This document shows positions 33,189-42,934 of a stretch of 64,000 bases of DNA, piece after piece; position 1 is the first letter of the stretch; each line of letters starts with the position of its first letter. Under the pieces are notes generated by a model. The model had not been told where the DNA came from. It was given only the letters and a program-made list of their open reading frames with translations, and made no database searches. The DNA is from Anaeropeptidivorans aminofermentans (lineage in GTDB: Bacteria; Bacillota; Clostridia; Lachnospirales; UBA5962): assembly GCF_940670685.1 (NCBI RefSeq), contig NZ_OW711693.1:1984001-2048000 (forward strand), read 5' to 3'. The position numbers were made by a program, and so were the translations under genes.

Positions 33189-35105
33189 ATGAAAATTAAA
33201 TATAAAATTATATTAGGCTTTGTCTTAGTCTTTATACTAAGTTCATTAATAAACGCATATTCCATAATTTCTTTAAATAATTTAAAGAATATTAAGGAAT
33301 TAAGCGATAATCATCATAAAGCCTATCTTGAAGTCAATCAGGCTATTGCAAATCATCAAGTATGGAAATTAAGCCTTAAAATATCCGTTTTGTCCGGTAA
33401 AGATTTTCCCTATGATACGAATATAGAAAACAGTCCTTTAAAGAGCATATTTAAAGGAGATATGGAAGTATTTAAAACAGAAAGCGAGGATAATATAATA
33501 AAAGAGCTTGAAGCCTCCAATATAAATATGTATCTGACAGCCGCGGAGGTTCTTTCAGCGCTTCAAAAAGGCAATTCCAGTAAGGCTCTTTCCCTTTTTG
33601 AAGAAGGCATAACGCCGGAATATGAGAAAATACTTGAAGGCCTGCAAACCATAGAAAAGGAAGCCAAGGTTAAACTAGATACATATTTAAGTGATATTGA
33701 CGGAACCATCAATAATAAGCTTAAAATCACCATAGTCTCCATAAGCCTGCAAATAGCAGTGCTGACCTTTGCCATATATTACATTACAAAATCCATAACC
33801 GACCCCCTTGAAGAGCTTTATAAAGCAACCACAGATATTTCCAAAGGCAATTTTGATATTGAGCTTCAATATAAAAGCAATGATGAAATCGGTCACGTTT
33901 TTCAAGGCTTTAAAAACTTAAATGAAGTATTTAAAAACATGTCCCGCGATATTCAGACTTTAATCACGAATCACAAGGAAGGCCATATCGACGCCAGAAC
34001 CGATTCCAGTGCATATGAAGGGCAATGGAAAATAATAATAGACGAAATTAATCTGCTTCTTCTTACATTAAGCGAGCCTATTTCCGAAGCCCTTAATGTT
34101 TTAGAGGATATGTCCGTAGGAAATCTTAGTTCAACTGTACAGGGAGATTACAAAGGAAAGTTTAACGACATAAAAGTAGCTGTTAATAAAACCTCTGCAA
34201 ATATTACGTCTTACATAAAAGAAATAAGCTCCGTTTTAGAAAAAATGTCAAACGGAGATTTGTCCGTTGAGATAACGAGAAATTATGTTGGGGATTTTTC
34301 TCTCATTAAAGAATCTATAAATAAAATTATCTACTCTATGAGACAGATTTCAGGAGAAATAAAAAGAGCGTCTCTGCAGCTCTTAGACGGAGCCGAAAGC
34401 ATCTCCCAAAGCAGCATCGCCTTGGCAGACGGAACGGCAAAGCAGGCAAACTCTATAAATGAAATAAGCATCTCCATAGAAGCCGTAAATAAGCAGGCTT
34501 TAAATAATGCAAAGCAAGCCCTTAGCGCCAAAAATATAGCTGAAAATTCCATGAAAGGCGCAATCGTAAGCAATGAAGAAATGCAGAATCTAAAAAAAGC
34601 CATGAAGGACATTGAAGATGCGTCAAGCAATATTTCTAAGGTAATCGAAGTCATTGAAAGCATATCCTTCCAAATCAATATCCTTGCCTTAAACGCCGCC
34701 GTAGAAGCAGCAAGGGCCGGTGTGCACGGAAAAGGCTTTGCCGTCGTTGCCGAGGAAGTTCGAAGCCTCGCAGGCAGAAGCCAGAAGGCCACCCATGATA
34801 CTTCCGTGTTTATAAATACTTCCGCTGAAAAAGTAAAGCATGGTATAGAAATATCCAACGAAACCATAAATTCTCTTAAAAATATCCTTGAAGACGTGAA
34901 AAACGTTTCGGATATCGTATCTGAAATCGCTGACTTTTCACAAATTCAGGCAGACTCTATTTCAAGCATAACATCTGAAATAGGCCACATTTCAGATGTT
35001 ATACAAAATAATTCGGCCCAATCCCAGCAGACGGCCGCCGCTGCGGAAGAGCTTAACAGCCAGGCTGAAATATTAAATACAACTACGTCATTTTTTAAAT
35101 CATAG
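33189..35105 (+). CDS. Methyl-accepting chemotaxis protein
   Basis: The product has 638 residues. It is a membrane receptor signalling to CheA/CheW. Helix 1 (residues 7-28) and helix 2 (about 178-197) bracket a four-helix-bundle sensor domain. A HAMP follows ([22 protein letters not shown]), then two more HAMP-like units ([19 protein letters not shown] and [17 protein letters not shown]). The signalling tip is [46 protein letters not shown] precedes the ATG. There are no che genes nearby and the ligand is unknown. Poly-HAMP architecture suggests a long cytoplasmic stalk. Confidence 0.93.
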   Translation: MKIKYKIILGFVLVFILSSLINAYSIISLNNLKNIKELSDNHHKAYLEVNQAIANHQVWKLSLKISVLSGKDFPYDTNIENSPLKSIFKGDMEVFKTESEDNIIKELEASNINMYLTAAEVLSALQKGNSSKALSLFEEGITPEYEKILEGLQTIEKEAKVKLDTYLSDIDGTINNKLKITIVSISLQIAVLTFAIYYITKSITDPLEELYKATTDISKGNFDIELQYKSNDEIGHVFQGFKNLNEVFKNMSRDIQTLITNHKEGHIDARTDSSAYEGQWKIIIDEINLLLLTLSEPISEALNVLEDMSVGNLSSTVQGDYKGKFNDIKVAVNKTSANITSYIKEISSVLEKMSNGDLSVEITRNYVGDFSLIKESINKIIYSMRQISGEIKRASLQLLDGAESISQSSIALADGTAKQANSINEISISIEAVNKQALNNAKQALSAKNIAENSMKGAIVSNEEMQNLKKAMKDIEDASSNISKVIEVIESISFQINILALNAAVEAARAGVHGKGFAVVAEEVRSLAGRSQKATHDTSVFINTSAEKVKHGIEISNETINSLKNILEDVKNVSDIVSEIADFSQIQADSISSITSEIGHISDVIQNNSAQSQQTAAAAEELNSQAEILNTTTSFFKS

Positions 35106-35236
35106 AACAAAATATAAATTTGCTTTGCAAATAGGGATTTTTTTATAGAAATCCTGGCCCGCTGCTTTCTAAGTTCACAGAGTATCTTTGAACCCCGTGC
35201 CTGTTTTCTAAGGCCTACCCTTTTGTATTAATAAAT

Positions 35237-35275
35237 AAGCTCAGGCCCGCCGGATAAAAAGGCAGTCCTGAGCTT
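35237..35275. terminator. Shared terminator of the chemoreceptor and HPr genes
   Basis: AAGCTCAGG and CCTGAGCTT pair around a 21-base loop between converging genes. The bases from 35106 to 35236 hold a degenerate stretch (TTCACAGAGTATCTTTGAA) similar to 48923-48945. Confidence 0.6.
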
Positions 35276-35316
35276 TATAGTCTTATTCTGTCTATATGGA
35301 AACCATATATAAAATA

Positions 35317-35577
35317 TTAATCGGTAAAGGATTCTATAAGTTCCTTTATGGCATTGGCCGCTTCAACTTCATCGCTTCCTTCGGCTTCTAAGGTTACAAC
35401 GCTTCCTGATTTAATTCCGGCGGCTAACACACTTATGATGCTTTTTATATCAGCTTGTTTTCCATTGTAGTGGATAATGAGCTTACTGGAAAACTTCTGG
35501 GCTTTCCCTACAAGCTGAGCGGCCGGGCGTGCATGAAGCCCTGTTGCATTATTAACGGATATCTCTACACTATACAT
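35317..35577 (-). CDS. HPr-type phosphocarrier protein
   Basis: The product has 86 residues, the usual size. The phospho-His motif is GLHARPAAQLV with His15, and the regulatory Ser region is ADIKSIISVLAAGI, with Ser at the expected position 46. HPr passes phosphate in sugar PTS and, when Ser-phosphorylated, acts with CcpA. It could be ptsH or a Crh-like paralogue. His15 favours a true HPr. There is no ptsI nearby. AGGAGGA precedes the ATG. Confidence 0.92.
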   Translation of the reverse strand: MYSVEISVNNATGLHARPAAQLVGKAQKFSSKLIIHYNGKQADIKSIISVLAAGIKSGSVVTLEAEGSDEVEAANAIKELIESFTD

Positions 35578-35960
35578 ATTAATCCTCCTATCAACCGGTT
35601 AAGAAGCAAGCCTTTTGGATTAAATATTTGGCACTGCACCGGCAATTTTTTATTATAAATATACATGAATCTATACTTTATCATGTTTCATATGAAATAT
35701 ACCATAAAAGTTTATGATATGGCAATAAGAAACACCTAATATCTTTAAAAGGATTTCCCTATAAATAATATTTATGCAATCCTTGCTTTATCATATGCCT
35801 AGAAATATTTTTATATTTATTTATTAAGAATATTCGTTTTTTGCCTTTATGAAGCTTTCTCATTGACAAGGTTCAATATATAAACTAAAATTATATAGGC
35901 TATTTGCTTTATTGCTTTTAAAGAGTTTGAAAGCAATCATTTCCTTTGAAAATTTAATAG

Positions 35961-36178
35961 AAATTTTAAGGTTCAAATGTGTAATAAAATTTATATATTT
36001 GATTAAAATGGAACGGGGTTCAAAGCCCCACGAACTGGTCACTGTGAAGCCCTTTATAGGGATAAGTCAGATACATGCCTTAAAGTTTTTAAACTGCTGT
36101 TGCCAGTACAACAGACAGCAGGATTTAGGCATTTTTGTGCCTGTTCCTGCTGTGTAAATTTACAGCAGGTTTTTTTAT
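35961..36178 (+). promoter_or_regulatory. Cobalamin riboswitch with attenuator
   Basis: The P1 arms AAATTTTAAGG (35961) and CCTTAAAGTTT (36079) pair. The core shows GGAAC, GGGGTTCAAAGCCCC, the B12-box-like GGTCACTGTGAAGCCC and GGGATAAGTCAGATACATGCC, in the cobalamin riboswitch order. Behind it CTGCTGTTG (36092), ACAGACAGCAGG (36110), CCTGCTGT (36146) and ACAGCAGGTTTTTTT (36162) can form competing hairpins, the last being a terminator. The next gene starts 40 bases on. The bases from 35578 to 35960 show no gene. Confidence 0.78.
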
Positions 36179-36218
36179 TTCTCATTATTAAGTCAAATTT
36201 TATGAAAAGAGGAAGAAA

Positions 36219-37094
36219 ATGAATACTGAGAAAAAACTTATAACTGCCGAGACTTTAAAAAACTTTTTAACAATCAATCTGGGGATATTTATTTTGGCAA
36301 TCGGAATACATGTATTTAAAAATCCGAATAAGTTTGCCTTAGGCGGAATCAGCGGCCTGTCTATCATAGCAAGCTACTTTTTTCCGAATCAGCCTATAGG
36401 AATCATTATGATGTTTATCAATGTATTTGTGCTTCTAATGTCCTTTCTGTTTTTAGGGAAAGAAGCAACAGTTAAATCCGTTTACGGCTCCATAGCCCTT
36501 TCATTTTTTGTATGGATTATGGAAATAGCCATGCCCATAGAAAGCCCTATGACGAATCAGAAGCTTCTGGAGCTTTTATACGGCGTGTTTCTCCCGGGCA
36601 TAGGAACGGCTATCGTATTCTTTTCAGGTGCCACAACCGGGGGAACCGATATCATCGCTAAAATTATACATAAATACTTTAAAATAAGAATAAGTCTAAG
36701 TCTTCTGATATCCGATATTTTTATAGCACTTACGGCAGGGCTTTTATTCGGTATGGAAGCCTGCCTCTTTTCCATACTTGGTGTATGCCTGAAATCCTTT
36801 GTTCTTGATACCTTCCTTGAAAGCTTGCAGGTATTTAAAATCATGACTATAATCTCAACCAAGTCTGAAGAAATAAAAGAATTCATACTTATCGAGCTTC
36901 ATAGAGGTGCGACAACCCATGAAGCACGAGGCGCATTTGGCGATAAGACTAAAAAGGAAGTTATTACTACAGTTTTAAATAGATGGCAGGCAGCAAAGCT
37001 AAGAGATTATATTCATAAAATTGACCCTCAGGCATTTATTACCATAACAAATTCCTATCAGATTATCGGAAGGGGATTTAATCTTTCAAATTAA
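36219..37094 (+). CDS. YitT-family membrane protein (DUF161/DUF2179)
   Basis: The product has 291 residues. About five or six membrane helices cover residues 15-200 (NLGIFILAIGIHVFK, GISGLSIIASYFF, GIIMMFINVFVLLMSFLF and others) with the family motif GATTGGTDIIAKII. The C-terminal 85 residues are the soluble DUF2179 domain (KSEEIKEFILIELHRGATTHEARGAF, DPQAFITITNSYQIIGRGF). The transported substrate of YitT proteins is not established. The cobalamin riboswitch directly upstream suggests B12-responsive expression. AAGAGGAAG precedes the ATG. Confidence 0.9.
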   Translation: MNTEKKLITAETLKNFLTINLGIFILAIGIHVFKNPNKFALGGISGLSIIASYFFPNQPIGIIMMFINVFVLLMSFLFLGKEATVKSVYGSIALSFFVWIMEIAMPIESPMTNQKLLELLYGVFLPGIGTAIVFFSGATTGGTDIIAKIIHKYFKIRISLSLLISDIFIALTAGLLFGMEACLFSILGVCLKSFVLDTFLESLQVFKIMTIISTKSEEIKEFILIELHRGATTHEARGAFGDKTKKEVITTVLNRWQAAKLRDYIHKIDPQAFITITNSYQIIGRGFNLSN

Positions 37095-37224
37095 TTAATA
37101 ACAAAAAAGGCTGCGGATATGCTCTAGCCTCAAAAAAGTTCTATTGAATTATTTTTATAGTCAATTTATTGCTATATACAAAGCAATAAATTTGTCTGTA
37201 TGGGTATAGGGAAGCATCACATCA

Positions 37225-37293
37225 GGAGAATGCATAATAGCAGCCAGTGAGTGCTGTTATGGTAAGTGTGGCTGCTATTTGTGCAAATCCTCC
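37225..37293. other. Long imperfect hairpin in an intergenic gap
   Basis: GGAGAATGCATAATAGCAGCC pairs with GGCTGCTATTTGTGCAAATC-CTCC, with small bulges and an inner loop. It lacks an immediate T tract, so it is not a clear terminator. It may be a structured RNA or the remains of an inverted-repeat element. Nothing else is seen from 37095 to 37417. Confidence 0.4.
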
Positions 37294-37417
37294 AGTATGC
37301 TTATACTATGTGTTTATGGCAAAAATATGTAAGCAGCCCAGTGGTATTGATTATGTTTTAATAACAATATCGGTAAAATGTCCATCGAGCCCGCATTTAC
37401 AGAAATATCATGACGTT

Positions 37418-37846
37418 CTATAACAATCCAAAATGGGCGCTCTCAAAAATTGATTTCATTTGACATAAGCAAAAAGGGTGTCCGGCGGGGTCAAACATAA
37501 CCCTCCAATCATCGGAAAATTGCTCGGCTGCCACTGTTGCTCCGCAATGGACTGCATGTTGAACTGCTTTTTCCAAATCATTAACGGCGAAATCCATATG
37601 CGCCATTTGCTGTTGAGCTCCAGGCTCTTCCGGCCACACAGGCGGTTTATACTCAGGATTCCGTTGAAACAATATACAAGGATACGTCCCCTGATGCGTT
37701 CCCGGAGCACCTACGCATGCCCATTCTTCATCATGAAACGGTATTTCCCACTTGAGTAACGCCCCATAGAATTTTGCTAATTCATGAGGGTCCTTGCAAT
37801 CCACCGTAAACGAGTACATTTTGATTTTGAATTCATCATCTATCAC
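37418..37846 (-). CDS. VOC (glyoxalase/bleomycin-resistance) family protein
   Basis: The product has 142 residues. The opening MYSFTVDCKDPHELAKFYGALLKW and the closing DDWRVMFDPAGHPFCLCQ are the paired beta-alpha-beta-beta-beta modules of VOC proteins. MAHMDFAVNDLEKAVQHAVHCGA starts the second module. Candidate metal ligands are His in MAHMDF and the Glu/His region at the end. The substrate is unknown. TTGGAGGTG precedes the ATG. It is a single-gene unit. Confidence 0.85.
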   Translation of the reverse strand: MIDDEFKIKMYSFTVDCKDPHELAKFYGALLKWEIPFHDEEWACVGAPGTHQGTYPCILFQRNPEYKPPVWPEEPGAQQQMAHMDFAVNDLEKAVQHAVHCGATVAAEQFSDDWRVMFDPAGHPFCLCQMKSIFESAHFGLL

Positions 37847-38065
37847 ACTAACACCTCCAAATATAAATACGATACAATAATCTTACCATATTCTTTTTAT
37901 GAAACAAAGCAAACATTATGATTTACTTCACAAGTTTCTTACCTTATATATTTCACTTTATTATGGTGAAATAATAAAAGCCTAGTAGATATACAGTTTT
38001 ATTACATCTACCTTTAAATTTGCTATACGCTGCTCTAACTTATTTCAGCAATATCCATCACGTAA

Positions 38066-38093
38066 AAAAGGCTGGGGAAATCCCCAGCCTTTG
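38066..38093 (-). terminator. Terminator of the transcarboxylase-like operon
   Basis: AAAGGCTGGGG pairs with CCCCAGCCTTT around AAAT. The T tract is on the minus strand. Confidence 0.88.
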
Positions 38094-38105
38094 ATTGATA
38101 TTTTT

Positions 38106-39515
38106 TTAAACCGGATAAACTTTATTTTCCTTATCCATTAACTCAGGATCGATTTTATACTTTTGAGCCTGCCTGAATTTAAAGAAATCCACGGCAACCT
38201 TAGGGAAAAGCGCATAGCTTAATACGTCTTCGTCCTGTTCCTTATATTCTTTCATTTCTTCTTCAAATTTCTTAAGGCCCGGTTCAAGCATATCAGAAGG
38301 CTTCTTATCCGTAGGAATTTCGTCTCCTATAATAAGCTTGCGTATTTCATCCTTTATGGGCACAGGTGTTTTTCCGTATAATCCTCTTACGATATCCTTG
38401 GTTTCATTTGTAACTACTTTATATCTTTGGCCTGAAATTACGTTCATAACTGCCTGTGTACCTACAATTTGGCTTGTAGGCGTAACAAGGGGAGGATAGC
38501 CTAAATCGGCCCGAACCCTCGGTATTTCAGCTAAAACCTCATTGTATTTATCCTCTGCCTTCATGTCTTTCAGCTGAGAAACAAGGTTTGAAAGCATTCC
38601 CCCGGGAACCTGATATAAAAGCGTGTTAATGTCAACGGTAAGCACCTTTGTGCTTAAAAGGCCGCTTGCAAGAGCCTTTTCACGGATTGGCGCAAAGAAG
38701 CTTGTGATTTCGTTTAAGCTTTCAGGCTTAATGCCCGTGTCGTAAGGCGTATCCTTAAGGGCCGCAACCATAACTTCCGTCGCAGGCTGGCTTGTTCCAA
38801 GAGCAAAGGGAGACATAGCCGTATCAATAATATCCGCCCCTGCTTCTATGGCCTTCATATAAGACATAGAGGCAACGCCGCTTGTATAGTGGCTGTGTAT
38901 TTCAATGGGAAGGTCCGTAATTTCTCTAATGCCTTTTACCATTTCATAAGCAGCCTTAGGCAGTATAAGGCCTGCCATATCCTTTATACAGATAGAGTCC
39001 GCACCCATATCCACAAGCTGTCTTGCAAGGTTCATATAATACTCGTGGGTATGAACATCACTTAAAGTATAGCTTATGCAAAGCTGGGCATGGCTGTTTA
39101 CTTTTTTAACTGCTTTAACGGAGGATTCAAGGTTTCTCACATCGTTTAAAGCATCGAATATTCTTAATATATCAATTCCGTTTTCAACGGATTTATATAC
39201 GAATTCTTCAACCACATCGTCCGGGTATGCTTTATAGCCAAGGATATTCTGGCCTCTGAAAAGCATTTGAAGCTTTGAATTTTTACATATTTTACGAAAA
39301 GTCCGAAGTCTTTCCCATGGGTCTTCCTTCAAAAATCTCAAGCAGGAGTCGAAGGTTGCCCCGCCCCATACTTCAAGGGCATAAAGGCCTATATTATCCA
39401 TTTTTTCTATGATAGGATACATATCATCCATAGACATTCTGGTAGCAATCAAAGACTGCTGCCCGTCTCTTAAAGTCGTATCCATTATTTTAACCGGTCT
39501 TTTTATATCGCTCAT
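38106..39515 (-). CDS. Oxaloacetate decarboxylase alpha / transcarboxylase 5S-type carboxyltransferase
   Basis: The product has 469 residues. It is an HMGL-like TIM barrel with DTTLRDGQQSLIATRM at residue 12, the catalytic Lys in DSICIKDMAGLI near residue 180, and metal His residues in EIHSHYTSG. The conserved C-terminal PYC/OADA domain (QVPGGMLSNLVSQL, PLVTPTSQIVGTQAVMNV) follows. It lacks a fused biotin domain, which is encoded separately upstream. It moves CO2 between biotin and pyruvate/oxaloacetate. It is last in a four-gene operon. Confidence 0.92.
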   Translation of the reverse strand: MSDIKRPVKIMDTTLRDGQQSLIATRMSMDDMYPIIEKMDNIGLYALEVWGGATFDSCLRFLKEDPWERLRTFRKICKNSKLQMLFRGQNILGYKAYPDDVVEEFVYKSVENGIDILRIFDALNDVRNLESSVKAVKKVNSHAQLCISYTLSDVHTHEYYMNLARQLVDMGADSICIKDMAGLILPKAAYEMVKGIREITDLPIEIHSHYTSGVASMSYMKAIEAGADIIDTAMSPFALGTSQPATEVMVAALKDTPYDTGIKPESLNEITSFFAPIREKALASGLLSTKVLTVDINTLLYQVPGGMLSNLVSQLKDMKAEDKYNEVLAEIPRVRADLGYPPLVTPTSQIVGTQAVMNVISGQRYKVVTNETKDIVRGLYGKTPVPIKDEIRKLIIGDEIPTDKKPSDMLEPGLKKFEEEMKEYKEQDEDVLSYALFPKVAVDFFKFRQAQKYKIDPELMDKENKVYPV

Positions 39516-39549
39516 TATTTTCCTCCTATTTCAATGGGAAATAAACGCA

Positions 39550-39939
39550 CTAATTCAATGTAATTATAACATCGCCTGTGGTCACGGAAGTGCCTGGAGT
39601 AACATCGATAGATGCAACTACGCCTGCCATAGGAGCAACGATTTCATTTTCCATTTTCATGGCTTCAAGTATGGCTATAACCTGATGCTCAGATACACTG
39701 TCCCCTACCTTAACCTTAAGGCTTAATATGGTTCCCGGCATAGGAGCCTCAACCTTATTTGCGCCTTTGCTTCCTGAAGATACAGGTGCCGGAGCCTCCG
39801 CTTTGGATGCAGCAGGCGCTGCCTGTACAGGAGCCGCCGCAGGAATAGAAACATGGGGAACCGCCTGTCCGTTTACTTCTTCTATCGTAACATTATATTC
39901 ATTTCCGTTCACATTTACCTTATAGCTCTTCATTATCAT
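39550..39939 (-). CDS. Biotin carrier protein (biotin/lipoyl attachment domain)
   Basis: The product has 129 residues. After an N-terminal strand region (KSYKVNVNGNEYNVTIEEVNG) and an Ala/Pro-rich flexible linker (residues 30-60), the biotin domain reads EAPMPGTILSLKVKVGDSVSEHQVIAILEAMKMENEI, with the biotinylated Lys in EAMKMEN. It corresponds to the 1.3S subunit or the decarboxylase biotin protein. It lies 34 bases upstream of the 5S-type gene. The linker length suggests swinging between two carboxyltransferases. Confidence 0.95.
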   Translation of the reverse strand: MIMKSYKVNVNGNEYNVTIEEVNGQAVPHVSIPAAAPVQAAPAASKAEAPAPVSSGSKGANKVEAPMPGTILSLKVKVGDSVSEHQVIAILEAMKMENEIVAPMAGVVASIDVTPGTSVTTGDVIITLN

Positions 39940-39957
39940 TAATCCTCCGTATCCAAA

Positions 39958-40305
39958 TTAAAGTTTTTTATGGGATTCGTATCTTGCAGTCCTTGCCCAA
40001 TTGCTTTCTCTTCTTCTATGGCGTTCGAGAACAGGTGCTACTGCGGAGCCAAGAAGCGTAAAATTATCCCTTTGCTTATCTTCTTCATAGCAATGAAGGG
40101 CAACTGCGATAGCAGCAGCGATTTCGTTTTCCGTATCAGAAATTACAGCGGCTGTATTTAAAGGCGCGGGGGCGTTTACAGTTACAGCCGGCTCCTTTTT
40201 TGAAGGAGAAGACACAGCTTCTTCCTTTTTTCTTTTGTTTAAAAAGTATATTACAACGATGGCCGCAAATGCAGCAATAACATAATAAATCGTATTATCA
40301 CCCAT
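39958..40305 (-). CDS. OadG-like small membrane subunit
   Basis: The product has 115 residues. One N-terminal membrane helix (TIYYVIAAFAAIVVIYFLN) is followed by charged and Ala/Pro-rich sequence and a short conserved-looking end (ENEIAAAIAVALHCYEEDK..SNWARTARYESHKKL), the layout of decarboxylase gamma subunits. In Na+ pumps it tethers alpha and beta. No beta pump gene is present in this operon, so its role here is an open question. Confidence 0.75.
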   Translation of the reverse strand: MGDNTIYYVIAAFAAIVVIYFLNKRKKEEAVSSPSKKEPAVTVNAPAPLNTAAVISDTENEIAAAIAVALHCYEEDKQRDNFTLLGSAVAPVLERHRRRESNWARTARYESHKKL

Positions 40306-40316
40306 ATTTTCAACTC

Positions 40317-41657
40317 CTAGAATACTATACTGCCGTGCTTTTTAGGATGCTTAAACACTCTTTTTGTAAATAAGATTTCAACAGCAGCAATGATTTTTCT
40401 TCTGGTTTCTGAAGGCTCGATAATATCGTCAATAAAGCCCTTTTTCAAAGCGTCTGCCAAAAGATTCGGAGAATCAGAAAAAACCTTTTCGGCGGAAGCA
40501 GGGTCAAAAAGGGAAATATTTGAATTCTCCCAGGCATATAAAATATCTGCACCGGAATACTTTGAATTCATTACCATATAAGGGCTTCCTGCACCGTTAT
40601 TCACAATGATATTAATTTTAGGAACGGAAGAATTGGAAAAAGCGTATATCAGGCTTGCGCTGTCAGAAATTACGCTAAGCTCGTCTGAAAAACTTTCTCC
40701 ATAAGCAGTAACATTTGTTAAAGTAACAATCGGGATATTAAAGGCATCGCAAAATGATATGAATTTTACGGCCTTCTTAATAGCAGCAGAGCTTAAAGGG
40801 CCGTTATTGGCGATTATGCCTGTGCTGAAGCCGTCAAAGCGGGAAAATCCTGTTATGATTTCTTTGGCATAGCCTTTCTTTATTTCAAGAAAATCACGGT
40901 TATCAGATATGGTTTCAATAATCTTATAAATATCATCGGGAGAAATGGCATTAAGCTCATTATCCTGCCTGAATGCATCATCATTTCCTACGATTATAGG
41001 AGTGTCTTCTAAATTGTTTCCAGGTAAATAACTTAACATCGCCTTAACGCTGTTAATGCACTCTGCTTCGCTTTCCCCTGAGAAATCAGCAACGCCTGTG
41101 TTATCATAATGATATTTTCCGCTGAAAAGCACGCCTTCTTTAAACTGCTTTACTTCTTTAAAAGAATTGGGGCTTCTCATAAAGATTTTAGCGTCATTTT
41201 TAACCGATACATAATCGCTTAAGCCGCATGTAATAGAAGCAGTACCCATGCAGTCGCCTAAAACGATGCTTATCTGTGGAATAACACCGCTTGCATCAGA
41301 CATTATTTTATAGATAATACCGTAAGCTTCAAGGGTCTCCACTGCATTTTCAAGCTCCATTCCGTTGGAGTCAAGAAGCCCTACTACAGGGGCGCCCATC
41401 GTGAGGGCAAGTCTATATATATTCTCAAGCTTCTTTGCCTGAGTTAAGCTAACAGAACCATATTGGCAATATACATAAACTATTCTTCCGTCGATTGTTC
41501 CGCTGCCTGTAAGGATATTTGAGCCTTCGGCATACACTCCTATTTCCGAGAAGCTGTCGTTATCCACAAGCTGAAAAAGTCTCGATAAGGCTTTAGCGCG
41601 GCTTTTATCGTCGCTGAGCTGGGATTTTAAATCTTTGATTGTGTTAAGATTGCCCAT
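40317..41657 (-). CDS. Carboxyltransferase subunit (MmdA / transcarboxylase 12S / PccB-like)
   Basis: The product has 446 residues, about 60-70 shorter than usual because the N-terminal helical region is reduced. The crotonase-like halves are visible: VYVYCQYGSVSLTQAKKLENIYRLALTMGAPVVGLLDSNG and the second-half FISFCDAFNIPIVTLTNVTAYGESF. The family oxyanion GG/GA positions look partly altered (DCMGTASITCGLSDY). It probably takes carboxylate from biotin to an acyl-CoA or the reverse. It is the first gene, followed by OadG-like, biotin and 5S-type genes within 11-34 bases. The LysR gene is divergent. Confidence 0.85.
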   Translation of the reverse strand: MGNLNTIKDLKSQLSDDKSRAKALSRLFQLVDNDSFSEIGVYAEGSNILTGSGTIDGRIVYVYCQYGSVSLTQAKKLENIYRLALTMGAPVVGLLDSNGMELENAVETLEAYGIIYKIMSDASGVIPQISIVLGDCMGTASITCGLSDYVSVKNDAKIFMRSPNSFKEVKQFKEGVLFSGKYHYDNTGVADFSGESEAECINSVKAMLSYLPGNNLEDTPIIVGNDDAFRQDNELNAISPDDIYKIIETISDNRDFLEIKKGYAKEIITGFSRFDGFSTGIIANNGPLSSAAIKKAVKFISFCDAFNIPIVTLTNVTAYGESFSDELSVISDSASLIYAFSNSSVPKINIIVNNGAGSPYMVMNSKYSGADILYAWENSNISLFDPASAEKVFSDSPNLLADALKKGFIDDIIEPSETRRKIIAAVEILFTKRVFKHPKKHGSIVF

Positions 41658-41871
41658 AGTATTCCTCCAATATTCTCTCTTGCTAAATTATTGTGCATAT
41701 TATTCGGTAAATAACATGCAAATTATAGTTTTTATATGAAATAAACTATTAATTTCAGTTGTCAGTTTATAAATTTTATTGTACTATTATAAATATAATA
41801 ATTCTAATATTATTTTCTATATATAATATATAAGCATTAGATTATAACTTTTTATATTCGGAGGTCTAAAA

Positions 41872-42789
41872 ATGGATTTTAAGCAGTTTGAATACGTGCT
41901 GATGGTAGCCGAGGAGAAAAACTTTTCCAAAGCCGCTAAAAAACTATATATTTCCCAACCTTCCCTAAGCCAGTTTATAGGAAGAGTAGAGGCAAATTTA
42001 GGGGTCACCCTTTTTAACCGCAACTCAAATCCTTTAAGCCTTACATATGAGGGGCAATTATACGTTGAAACGGCAAAAAAAATTATGCTTCTCTCAAACG
42101 AAATGACAAGAGCCTTTGATGACGTAAAAAATCTGAAGCAGGGAAGCATTAACATAGGCATAACCCCTTCAAAGGCAAATCACCCTCTTCCAATGATTCT
42201 TCCCGTTTATAAGAAGCAATATCCTAATATAAAAATATTTATAACAGAAGCATCCTCTCCGGAGCTTGAACAGATGATCATAAACGGAAGCGTTGATATA
42301 TCTATAATGAACCTCCCCATTGCGTCGGATCAAATAGCCTATGAGCCCATTGTTGATGAAAGAATATTTATTGCCGCCCCTCCGAATCAAAATATACTTC
42401 CTGAAAAACAATTTGAAACCATAGATATCCATACATTGAAGGACGAGCTTTTCATTCTCCTGCATCCCGGCATGAGGCTGAGGCAAATTACGGATAAGCT
42501 TTTTAACGAGGCCGGAATAAAGCCCAATATTCTCCTTGAAACAAAAAGCATAGATACATCCATACGTATAACCGCTGCGGGCCTTGGCTACACCTTTGCG
42601 CCCGAATCCACAGCGCTTTATTCAGGGCTCGAAAACCTACCAAAATATTATGTAGTGGCAGATCCGCCTCTTAAATGGACCCTTGCCATAGCTTACAAGG
42701 CAGATTCTTATATCTCAAAAGCGGCTCAGGCCTTTTCGGAAGTGGTTAAAAATGTATATAAAGAAGTATACCCTTCTTTAAAGTGTTAA
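41872..42789 (+). CDS. LysR-family transcriptional regulator
   Basis: The product has 305 residues. The N-terminal winged helix is FEYVLMVAEEKNFSKAAKKLYISQPSLSQFIGRVEANLGVTLFNR, followed by a long linker helix and a periplasmic-binding-like effector domain (SINIGITPSKANHPL, ELEQMIINGSVDISIMN, AAGLGYTFAPES). It is divergent from the carboxyltransferase operon with a 214-base AT-rich gap, the typical layout for a LysR protein controlling its neighbour. The effector is unknown. TCGGAGG precedes the ATG. Confidence 0.93.
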   Translation: MDFKQFEYVLMVAEEKNFSKAAKKLYISQPSLSQFIGRVEANLGVTLFNRNSNPLSLTYEGQLYVETAKKIMLLSNEMTRAFDDVKNLKQGSINIGITPSKANHPLPMILPVYKKQYPNIKIFITEASSPELEQMIINGSVDISIMNLPIASDQIAYEPIVDERIFIAAPPNQNILPEKQFETIDIHTLKDELFILLHPGMRLRQITDKLFNEAGIKPNILLETKSIDTSIRITAAGLGYTFAPESTALYSGLENLPKYYVVADPPLKWTLAIAYKADSYISKAAQAFSEVVKNVYKEVYPSLKC

Positions 42790-42841
42790 ATAAATAACAG
42801 CCAAAACCCTTGCATCTTTATATTTAATGAAATAAATATAT

Positions 42842-42891
42842 AAAAGACGATTTAAGCGCCTGAAAATAAAAGGAGCAAAATCGTCTTTTTA
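42842..42891 (+). terminator. Terminator of the LysR gene
   Basis: AAAAGACGATTT pairs with AAAATCGTCTTTTT around a 24-base loop. Confidence 0.7.
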
Positions 42892-42934
42892 AATGCCTCA
42901 TATTATTTTCTTAACCGGCCCGATACGTGATATT

